In this document: piece after piece, positions 1 through 5,571 of the stretch
Layout: every line of letters begins with the position of its first letter
Numbering within the stretch: position 1 is the stretch's first letter
Source: Chitinophagales bacterium
GTDB taxonomy: Bacteria; Bacteroidota; Bacteroidia; Chitinophagales; UBA2359
Assembly: GCA_020629335.1 (NCBI GenBank)
Contig: JAHDDN010000224.1
Coordinates: forward strand, 1 to 8,683
Reading direction: 5' to 3'
Length of the DNA: 8,683 nucleotides
Made by a program: the position numbers and the translations under genes
The notes under the pieces: generated by a model
What the model saw: the letters and a program-made list of their open reading frames with translations, nothing else
What the model was told of the DNA's origin: nothing
Database searches by the model: none

Positions 1-7
1 AAGTTAT

Positions 8-24
8 TTTTGTCCATCTACTTA
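8..24 (+). repeat. Solo copy of a 17-base terminal repeat
   Basis: The 17 bases ttttgtccatctactta match the right end of the element at 3634-3794 (ttttgtccacctactta) with one difference, and are identical to the reverse complement of its left end (taagtagatggacaaaa). It is therefore probably the right end of another family member whose body lies left of the window. No inverted partner is visible to the right of hairpin A. The sequence just inside it, tatttttg at 5-12, fits the TAnnTTTG motif. Confidence 0.6.
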
Positions 25-50
25 CCTAAACATAAATAATCATCACTTTT

Positions 51-148
51 GATGGCTTAATTTCAAGCTGTACTGCGTTATTTTTTTTAGTAATAGCGCT
101 GCTATTCCGTCAAAAAAATGCCTTGTTCAGCATAAAATTAATCTCATC
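51..148. repeat. Imperfect palindromic repeat, hairpin copy A
   Basis: A long imperfect hairpin. From the outside in, gatg 51-54 pairs with catc 145-148, ttaattt 57-63 with aaattaa 135-141, gctg 67-70 with cagc 128-131, attttttt 80-87 with aaaaaaat 112-119, and aatagc 92-97 with gctatt 101-106 around the loop gct. The words ctgcgtta (73-80), tagc/gcta, cgtcaaa and gccttg recur in the same order and orientation in copy B near 3688-3739. The outer arms do not resemble those of B. In-frame stops at 133-135 and 139-141 lie inside the hairpin and close the adhesin frame on its right. There is no coding sequence in 1-141. It is probably a non-autonomous dispersed repeat. Confidence 0.65.
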
Positions 149-768
149 AGAGAAATGTCGATTATTTTCATTCAGGTACTTACTACTATGATACAGATAG
201 TGATAGTACATCATCTGATAATTTTGGTGATAGTGATGAAGACGGTGGATGGACCGCTTGTTTTACATCTACATTCACAGGCACTTGTCCTGCTAGTGGT
301 TCACCAGCTCCTTATGATCCAGCTATGAATGTATCGGGTGATGGTACTACAGGTAACTGGACCAATTCAGATTGCGATCCAGTACCAGAATCTTCTGGTA
401 ATCCAGTTACTTTCCAGCAGCCTCCAGCGGCACCTACCTGTTTTTTATCTGCAACGGATGTTGCAATCGGAGCATGTGATGATAATGGTACGGAAGATCC
501 AAGTGATGATTTCTTCACCATTACTGCAACATTGACTTATACAGATGGGGATGGTGATGTAGTGATTGCTGGTGTTGCAGCCACTCCTGCTCCAGCTCCT
601 ACAAATGCGACAGCTCAAGATTTTACAGTTACACTTCCTGCTGATGGTGCTGCCTATAATTTAGTGGTAACAGTAGGTAGTAATACGGATGGTGATTGTG
701 AAACCGATTTTGGTGTTCAAACAGCACCAGCGGCTTGTTCGTTCTCTTGTGATGTTGTATCAAAATAA
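142..768 (+). pseudogene. 3' remnant of a secreted cysteine-rich repeat protein (adhesin-like)
   Basis: An open frame runs from just after a stop at 139-141 to TAA 766-768, about 208 codons. The protein-like sequence seems to begin near 151. The only in-frame ATG is at 325, inside the sequence and without a signal peptide, so this looks like the C-terminal part of a longer exported protein whose 5' part is missing. It is acidic and rich in Asp, Thr, Ser and Gly, with eight cysteines and Pro-Ala linkers. The stretch IGACDDNGTEDPSDDFFTIT resembles the Ig-like modules repeated in very large Bacteroidota surface proteins (recalled, not searched). It ends in CSFSCDVVSK, and I do not recognise a type IX secretion sorting domain at the C terminus. 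The break coincides with the edge of hairpin A, suggesting insertion or rearrangement. A shorter intact gene starting at 325 cannot be excluded but is unlikely. A terminator follows. Confidence 0.55.
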
Positions 769-796
769 TAGTTGAGTAGTATTATTTGTTGGTTTT

Positions 797-830
797 GGGC
801 TGCTTTCCTTAGGGAAGCAGCCCTTTTTTT
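797..830 (+). terminator. Rho-independent terminator after the adhesin remnant
   Basis: A 12-base-pair stem, gggctgctttcc (797-808) with gggaagcagccc (812-823) and one T-G wobble, closes a three-base tta loop and is followed by seven T (824-830). It lies 29 bases after the stop at 768 and isolates the remnant from surE. An intact terminator indicates that this 3' end once belonged to, or still belongs to, a transcribed gene. Confidence 0.9.
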
Positions 831-844
831 ATGAAAAGGGGAAG

Positions 845-852
845 TAGATTTG
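845..852 (+). promoter_or_regulatory. Candidate -7 element for surE
   Basis: tagatttg fits the Bacteroidota -7 consensus TAnnTTTG and lies 45 bases before the surE ATG, just after the terminator, where a surE promoter is expected. No clear TTG -33 box is present at the usual distance; that position is occupied by the terminator T-run. The assignment is therefore weak. Confidence 0.3.
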
Positions 853-897
853 TACATTTACTGGCTCTTTTATATTTACACGAATTAACTAAAATAT

Positions 898-1671
898 ATG
901 GATACAAGACCTTTGATATTGGTTTCTAATGATGATGGAATTACGGCTAATGGGATTTATGCTTTAATAGAGGTAGCGAGGGAGTTTGGTGATGTGGTAG
1001 TGGTCGCTCCTGACTCACATCAATCAGGTAAGAGTCATGCTTTGACGATGGGAAAGCCTTTGCGTCTGAAAGAGACGCATGTGATGGATGGTGTAAGGGC
1101 TTATGCTTGTAGCGGTACACCTTCTGATTGTATGAAGATTGCCTTTGATGTAGTATTGGATCGCAAACCTGATCTTTGTTTATCGGGTATTAATCATGGC
1201 ACAAATGTGGCGACGAATGTAATTTATTCGGGTACAATGGCAGCAGCTATGGAAGGAGCATTGATTGGTGTTAATTCGATTGGGCTTTCTATTTATGAGT
1301 ATGACCATGGGGCCGATTTGACAGAAGCCAAGGTGTATACTCGCCAGTTGATTGAGTTAGCCTTGAATAAAGATATGCCTGCTTCGAAATTGATTAATGT
1401 GAATTTTCCTCCTCAGGAATTGGGGAAGGTAAAGGGTATGCGAATTTGTAAGCAGGCAAATGCTAAATGGAAGGAGCGATTTGATGAGCGTACTGATCCT
1501 TTTGGTAGAAAATACTACTGGTTAACGGGTGATTTTGTGAATCATGATGAAAGTAAAGATAGCGATGTTAATGCGCTTTCACAGGGGTATATATCGATTG
1601 TTCCTATACAGCATGATTATACTGCAAGAGAAGATTTGAGTTTTTATAAAGACCAATGGAATTTGATCTAA
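898..1671 (+). CDS. surE: 5'/3'-nucleotidase SurE
   Basis: A cytoplasmic, metal-dependent phosphatase that removes phosphate from nucleoside 5'- and 3'-monophosphates. In the studied homologues it also acts on short polyphosphate. The 257 residues are a normal family length. The diagnostic N-terminal motif LVSNDDGI is present at residues 8-15, with metal-binding Asp12 and Asp13. Ser43 in the loop QSGKSHALT and Asn99 in SGINHGTN complete the usual DDSN metal site, and the family segment YSGTMAAAMEG follows at 110-120. The ATG at 898 places the first beta strand (PLILVSNDD) immediately after the start, as expected. It appears to be transcribed alone, after the terminator at 797-830. It converges with ald with only six bases between the stop codons, and I see no terminator in that gap. 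Nothing in it looks damaged. Confidence 0.96.
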   Translation: MDTRPLILVSNDDGITANGIYALIEVAREFGDVVVVAPDSHQSGKSHALTMGKPLRLKETHVMDGVRAYACSGTPSDCMKIAFDVVLDRKPDLCLSGINHGTNVATNVIYSGTMAAAMEGALIGVNSIGLSIYEYDHGADLTEAKVYTRQLIELALNKDMPASKLINVNFPPQELGKVKGMRICKQANAKWKERFDERTDPFGRKYYWLTGDFVNHDESKDSDVNALSQGYISIVPIQHDYTAREDLSFYKDQWNLI

Positions 1672-1677
1672 GCTATT

Positions 1678-2898
1678 TTACATGCTCGAGGCCATGAGTA
1701 AATCTAAGTTGGTGTATTTCATTTGGAAACGCTCGCTTAGATGTCTATTAGTTAAAGTCCCTTTGTAAAGGTATACCCCATGTCTTACACCTGGTAAGAA
1801 GTGAAGCATACTATCAAAGGTTCCGTATTCTTGGATGGCTAATAAACTTGGGCCTAATACATTACTTAAGGTATAAGACGCAGTTTTAGCAAATCGAGAG
1901 GCGATATTCGGAACACAGTAGTGAATCACCCCATACTTGATAAAGGTTGGTTTATTATGAGTGGTTACTTCAGAAGTTTCAAAGCAGCCTCCTTGATCAA
2001 TACTGACATCAATGATAAAGGCTCCGTCTTTCATTTTGCTAACCATTGGCTCGGTTACTATCACAGGGGCACGGCCTTTCTCTGAGTGAATGGCTCCTAC
2101 TGCAACATCTGCCGTCGCCAATTCTTCTGCTAATAGATCAGGATAAATAGCTGAGGTGTACACTCGTGCATTGACATTATTTTGTAAGCGCATGAGCTTA
2201 TACATACTATTATCAAATACTCTTACCTCTGCTCCTAAGCCTAAAGCAGCTTTAGTCACAAATTCTCCTACCACACCTGCTCCTAATACAACTACTTTAG
2301 ATGGTGGGACGCTTGAAATTCCACCTAAAAGCACTCCTTGCCCGTGTTCATAATTGCTGCTTAAATATCCAGAAGCAATTAATAGAGCGGCACTACCAGC
2401 TATTTCACTCAAAGCTCTTACAACAGGGAAAGTACCTGCTTCGTCTTTGATATACTCATAAGCGATAGCTGTTACTTTCTTATTTGAAAGTTTTTCTATG
2501 TACTCGTCCTTAAGTGTAGGTAAATGAAGGGGAGAAAAAATAATTTGGTGAGTGTGAAACATATCCACTTCTTTGGCAGTAGGTGGAGCTACTTTGCAGA
2601 TTATATCTGCTTCAAAGACTTCTTTAGTATCATAGGCGATTTTTGCGCCTGCTTCAGAATATGCTTGATCAGAAAAAGATGCTTCTAATCCAGCATTCGT
2701 CTCTATGACAACTCTATGCCCGTTATTCACTAATAAGGCAACTGATTCTGGAGTTAAGGCGATTCTCCTTTCTTGAAAAGTCGATTCGTGTGGTATTCCT
2801 ATAAATAATTGCTTTTTGCCTTCTTTAACTGCTTGTGCGGCTACTTGAGTTTGTCCATAAGTAGCACCTGCTCCACCAAAAGTAGATTTCTGTTCCAT
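1678..2898 (-). CDS. ald: Alanine dehydrogenase
   Basis: A cytoplasmic enzyme for NAD-dependent, reversible deamination of L-alanine to pyruvate and ammonia. The catalytic domain begins near residue 31 with FIGIPHESTFQERRIALTP. Substrate-site residues recognisable by comparison with the mycobacterial enzyme are Arg45, Lys102 (in CKVAPP), His125 (in PLHLP) and Asp301 (in SIDQGGCFE). The Rossmann nucleotide-binding loop is GAGVVG at 206-211. At 406 residues it is about 35 longer than the classical enzyme. The extra N-terminal 30 residues are Gly/Ala/Gln-rich; similar extensions are common in Bacteroidota homologues (recalled). The family also includes the transhydrogenase alpha subunit, but the DQGG motif and single-chain architecture favour alanine dehydrogenase. 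It lies 44 bases downstream of tsaE on the same strand, so co-transcription is likely. An SD-like AAAGGA precedes the start. Confidence 0.93.
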   Translation of the reverse strand: MEQKSTFGGAGATYGQTQVAAQAVKEGKKQLFIGIPHESTFQERRIALTPESVALLVNNGHRVVIETNAGLEASFSDQAYSEAGAKIAYDTKEVFEADIICKVAPPTAKEVDMFHTHQIIFSPLHLPTLKDEYIEKLSNKKVTAIAYEYIKDEAGTFPVVRALSEIAGSAALLIASGYLSSNYEHGQGVLLGGISSVPPSKVVVLGAGVVGEFVTKAALGLGAEVRVFDNSMYKLMRLQNNVNARVYTSAIYPDLLAEELATADVAVGAIHSEKGRAPVIVTEPMVSKMKDGAFIIDVSIDQGGCFETSEVTTHNKPTFIKYGVIHYCVPNIASRFAKTASYTLSNVLGPSLLAIQEYGTFDSMLHFLPGVRHGVYLYKGTLTNRHLSERFQMKYTNLDLLMASSM

Positions 2899-2905
2899 TC
2901 AACGA

Positions 2906-2911
2906 TCCTTT
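2906..2911 (-). promoter_or_regulatory. Shine-Dalgarno-like site of ald
   Basis: On the minus strand AAAGGA lies seven bases before the ald ATG (2898), ideal spacing for a ribosome binding site. It supports the 406-residue start rather than a start nearer the conserved domain. Such sites are weak or absent at most Bacteroidota genes, so this may be chance in a purine-rich leader. Confidence 0.4.
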
Positions 2912-2942
2912 ATTAATTAGCCATTGTTAGTATCAACAAGTC

Positions 2943-3350
2943 TCATGCCTGTTTTCTAAACTCGATTTGTCGACTTCCATCCTCCTCTAATTCCATACTT
3001 ACTTCTACAAATCCGTCCAGCAAAGGTAAGACAATTTGCGGCCATTCTATCAGACATATAGCATCTTCTTCCAAATATTCTGTAAATCCTATATCTAAAG
3101 CTTCTTCTATGTCATTAAGTCGATAAAGATCAAAGTGATATATCTTCCGATCTCCCTGATACTCATTGACTAACGCATAGGTTGGACTACTAACACCATC
3201 TTTACTTCCCAATGCTTCACAAATTCGCTTGATAAAAGTAGTTTTACCAACCCCCATTTCTCCAATGAATACAAACACCTTTTCTGCTGGCCATTCTTTT
3301 AATAAAGTATCTGCTGCCGCTTTAAGTTCCGACAATTGAATAATTTTCAT
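2943..3350 (-). CDS. tsaE: tRNA t6A biosynthesis ATPase TsaE
   Basis: The small P-loop ATPase of the TsaB-TsaD-TsaE complex, which transfers the threonylcarbamoyl group to A37 of ANN-decoding tRNAs in the cytoplasm; ATP hydrolysis by TsaE supports turnover. From ATG 3350 the protein has 135 residues, a typical length. The Walker A motif is GEMGVGKTT at 30-38. The switch-like motif is SSPTYALVNEY at 54-64, followed by HFDLYRL at 72-78, and IEWPQ at 101-105 carries the conserved Glu-Trp. The frame stays open upstream to 3446, but those 32 extra residues are encoded by the dispersed repeat at 3411-3478 and have no family counterpart, so 3350 is chosen. No exact TAnnTTTG lies in the immediate leader. 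ald follows 44 bases downstream. The repeat block separates it from porX, so its transcription source is uncertain. Confidence 0.95.
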   Translation of the reverse strand: MKIIQLSELKAAADTLLKEWPAEKVFVFIGEMGVGKTTFIKRICEALGSKDGVSSPTYALVNEYQGDRKIYHFDLYRLNDIEEALDIGFTEYLEEDAICLIEWPQIVLPLLDGFVEVSMELEEDGSRQIEFRKQA

Positions 3351-3410
3351 ATAATTATAATATTCATGAGTTAGCTTATTTACTCTTCGTGCTTTAATTG
3401 GGGCTTCCCC

Positions 3411-3478
3411 ATTTATTTTTTGGCCATCAAATTTGCAAGGGCACACCTATGTGTGCGCCCGATGGCCAAAAAATAAAT
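3411..3478. repeat. Nested inverted repeat, 18-base perfect arms
   Basis: atttattttttggccatc (3411-3428) is the exact reverse complement of 3461-3478. Nested inside is a second hairpin, gggcacac (3439-3446) with gtgtgcgccc (3451-3460), loop ctat and a two-base cg bulge. The unpaired stretch aaatttgcaa (3429-3438) lies only on the left. The structure starts 61 bases upstream of the tsaE ATG. Read on the minus strand it could help end porX transcription, but no T-run follows the stem, so it is not a standard terminator. The inner word resembles short palindromes I recall as frequent in Bacteroidota intergenic DNA. It is probably one end of a dispersed repeat continuing to about 3620. Confidence 0.7.
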
Positions 3479-3633
3479 AGGTCGGGCTGTCCACTATTAT
3501 GTGGCTATGTACTGTCTATTCCGCTAAGGCGTACTTGTCTGCCTTTCAGGCCAGCCTGCGTCCACCTAAGCTCCATAAGCCACCACATGGCCGCCACATA
3601 CCGCTACCATCCCTAAGCCAAATCTAACTGATT
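3479..3633. repeat. GC-richer intergenic unit of probable repeat origin
   Basis: This stretch between the nested inverted repeat and element B is visibly richer in G and C than its surroundings. It contains short local hairpins such as gcct-ttc-aggc (3541-3551) and ccac-tattat-gtgg (3491-3504), and the word ccacat recurs within about 15 bases. No gene, tRNA fold or known RNA family is recognisable. The one frame open across it (3398-3616, plus) has no start context and a low-complexity Cys/Arg/His composition. Together with 3411-3478 it probably forms one dispersed repeat unit. Confidence 0.45.
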
Positions 3634-3794
3634 TAAGTAGATGGACAAAACTACTTTAACTTTATGACTGGTTCTTTTTTACTTATGCTGCGTTAAATTT
3701 TCCTTAAATAGCACGGCTATGCTCGTCAAATTTGCCTTGCCTAAGTAAAAAAGCCCTACAGTCAAAAGACTATTTAATTTTGTCCACCTACTTA
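3634..3794. mobile_element. MITE-like element, hairpin copy B, with 17-base TIRs
   Basis: The 161-base segment begins taagtagatggacaaaa (3634-3650) and ends ttttgtccacctactta (3778-3794), inverted repeats with one mismatch. Inside, tgactg (3665-3670) pairs with cagtca (3759-3764), cttttttactta (3674-3685) pairs perfectly with 3742-3753, aaattt (3695-3700) with aaattt (3728-3733), and atagc (3708-3712) with gctat (3716-3720) around loop acg. The whole element can fold into one long hairpin. Its central 50 bases match copy A. There is no room for a transposase, and I see no clear target-site duplication, so movement would need a protein encoded elsewhere. The last three bases of the right repeat are the porX stop codon. 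Confidence 0.65.
3646..3653 (-). promoter_or_regulatory. Candidate outward -7 motif in the left end of element B
   Basis: On the minus strand TAGTTTTG fits TAnnTTTG and points towards tsaE and ald. The right end of B (taattttg, 3775-3782) and the solo end (tatttttg, 5-12) carry the same motif pointing outward. No TTG -33 box is visible at the usual distance. A transcript starting here would have a leader of about 290 bases crossing the GC-richer repeat. This is a speculative assignment. Confidence 0.25.
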
Positions 3795-5336
3795 CTTACT
3801 AGTAAATTTCACCACTGGGATAATCATCTCTTCCAGAGAAATACCACCATGTTGGAAGGTGTTTTTATAATAATTTACGTAGTGATTATAATTATTAGGA
3901 TAGACAAAAAACTTATCCTCTTTAGCGAATATGTAAGAAGAACTTACATTAGGGCTTGGGAGCCCTGCTTTGTGAGGATCTCTAATACTTAATACATCTT
4001 TTCCTTCAAAATTAAGATTTTTACCCATTTTATAACGAAGGTTAGTCGTTGTGTTTTTGTCGCCTATCACCTTTGATGGATTTTGCACTCTGATCGTTCC
4101 ATGATCAGTAGTGATCACAATATTAATGTTCTTATCTGCGATTTTTTTCAAGGCTTCTAAAAGCGGAGAATGCTCAAACCAAGAACGAGTCAATGAACGA
4201 TAAGCTGTTTCATCACTGGCTAACTCCTTCAGAACCTCCATCTCTGTACGAGCATGAGAAAGCATATCTACGAAATTGTATACGATCACATTCAAATCAT
4301 TATTCAATAGATTATGGACATTATCAACTAGCAGTTTACCATTATAATGGTTTGTAATTTTTGTATAGCTAACTTTTAAGTCATAACCTAAGCGTTTGAG
4401 TTGTTCTTTAAGGAGAAACTCTTCGTGCATATTCTTACCTCCTTCCTCATGGTCATTAAGCCATTTGTCTGGATATCTTTCAGATATTTCCAGTGGAGTT
4501 AATCCTGCAAAGATTGCATTACGGCTATATTGCGTAGAAGTTGGTAAGATTCCACAATAAGTATCCTCTGACTCAAATCTGAAGTGTTCTGATAAGTGTG
4601 GTTGAATAATTTTCCACTGATCAAAGCGCAAGTTATCAATGACTAATAAGAAATTGGTTTTATCACTTTCAAAAAGAGGGACGAGTTTATCTTTGAAAAG
4701 ATTATGGGATAATACTGGTCCATCTCCTTGCATCCATTTCATATAATTCTTAACCACAAACTTAGAGAACTCGGTATTGGCCTCATTTTTTTGCATGGTT
4801 AAGACCTCTTGCATTTCTTTGGTCTTCGCATTATCTAACTCTAATTCCCAATAGATGATCTTTTTGTAAATTTCGACCCACTCGTCATAGCTTGGGTTCA
4901 TTTGTATAGCAGAGAAAATTTTAGCAAACTCCTGTTGGTAGCCTGAAGTTGTTTTTTCACTCACTAATCTCGTGTTATCTATGATTTTTTTGAGCGTTAG
5001 CAATATTTGGTTGGGATTTACGGGCTTGATTAAGTAATCCGTAATTTGGGCGCCAATGGCTTCTTCCATGATATTTTCGGCCTCATTCTTGGTTATCATT
5101 ACTATTGGAACATTAGTATTGAGTTCCTTGATTTGGGTGAGGGTTTCTAAACCTGATAAGCCAGGCATGGATTCATCTAAAAATACGACATCTGGTTGGC
5201 CTTCTTTGAAATGTTCTATAGCATCATAACCATTAGAAACAGGGCTAACTTCATAGCCTTTCTGTTCCAAAAACATAATTTGGGGCTTTAATAGATCTAT
5301 TTCATCATCGGCCCAAAGGATTTTAACTTTGCTCAT
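3792..5336 (-). CDS. porX: PorX-type response regulator with PglZ phosphatase-fold domain
   Basis: PorX is the cytoplasmic response regulator of the PorX-PorY two-component system controlling type IX secretion genes in Porphyromonas. Its PglZ domain is an alkaline-phosphatase-superfamily, zinc-dependent phosphodiesterase reported to cleave oligonucleotides. Here the receiver domain spans about residues 1-125 with acidic Asp10 and Asp11, phospho-acceptor Asp54 (FLDESMPG), Thr82 and Lys104 (LIKP). A mostly helical linker covers 126-205. The PglZ domain follows, with candidate metal and nucleophile residues Asp234 (VIDNLRFDQW), Thr266/Thr268 (LPTSTQYSR), Asp357 and His361 (FVDMLSHAR), Asp411 and His412 (TTDHG) and His496 (QHGGIS). 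The length, 514, matches the family. All key residues look intact. There is no PorY kinase in the window, as is usual for this orphan-arranged pair. The stop codon lies inside the right end of repeat element B. Confidence 0.94.
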   Translation of the reverse strand: MSKVKILWADDEIDLLKPQIMFLEQKGYEVSPVSNGYDAIEHFKEGQPDVVFLDESMPGLSGLETLTQIKELNTNVPIVMITKNEAENIMEEAIGAQITDYLIKPVNPNQILLTLKKIIDNTRLVSEKTTSGYQQEFAKIFSAIQMNPSYDEWVEIYKKIIYWELELDNAKTKEMQEVLTMQKNEANTEFSKFVVKNYMKWMQGDGPVLSHNLFKDKLVPLFESDKTNFLLVIDNLRFDQWKIIQPHLSEHFRFESEDTYCGILPTSTQYSRNAIFAGLTPLEISERYPDKWLNDHEEGGKNMHEEFLLKEQLKRLGYDLKVSYTKITNHYNGKLLVDNVHNLLNNDLNVIVYNFVDMLSHARTEMEVLKELASDETAYRSLTRSWFEHSPLLEALKKIADKNINIVITTDHGTIRVQNPSKVIGDKNTTTNLRYKMGKNLNFEGKDVLSIRDPHKAGLPSPNVSSSYIFAKEDKFFVYPNNYNHYVNYYKNTFQHGGISLEEMIIPVVKFTSK

Positions 5337-5571
5337 TATTTTATTATAATTTTATTATTAATTTTCTTGTATGCGTAAGTAAAGGTTTGTCCGATGAGCT
5401 ATTTTTTAATGAATACTAATTTATTATTTATTTCAATATTCTTAGTGAATTTTGATAATACCGACAGTATAACGCATTAGTAGTGATCATTTATTTTCTC
5501 TTTTTGTTAAAAAAGGTGAAAAGAGATACTGAAATTTATTTTTTCAGCATTCTTAAGCTTAATATACCTTT
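5337..5571. other. Divergent intergenic region between porX and the HD hydrolase
   Basis: This 235-base, very AT-rich spacer must hold the promoters of both divergent genes. I found no exact TAnnTTTG on either strand; near matches such as gaattttg occur. A weak hairpin (ctgaaa 5529-5534 with tttcag 5542-5547) lies 24 bases before the HD hydrolase ATG. No open frame or RNA gene is recognisable. It could use an alternative sigma factor, which would fit the reported link of PorX with the ECF sigma factor SigP in Porphyromonas, but no site can be named. Confidence 0.4.

Noticed and set aside
3351..3446. Upstream extension of tsaE by 32 codons
   Set aside because: The extension is encoded by the inverted repeat and AT-rich leader; the TsaE family begins at the ATG at 3350.
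3411..3478. Intrinsic terminator of porX or tsaE
   Set aside because: The stem is long but no T-run follows on either strand in the right place, and it lies over 300 bases after the porX stop.
3398..3616. A 72-codon plus-strand frame across the repeat block
   Set aside because: It lies wholly in repeat DNA, has no start context or domain, and its composition (many Cys, Arg, His, Pro) reflects the GC-richer repeat rather than coding.
3634..3794. Integron attC site
   Set aside because: A long hairpin with a conserved core suggested it, but the R'/R'' boxes and the extrahelical-base layout are not recognisable and there is no integrase or cassette structure.
3732..3992. An 86-codon plus-strand frame over the end of porX and element B
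   Set aside because: It is antisense to the conserved PglZ C terminus and half of it lies in the repeat.
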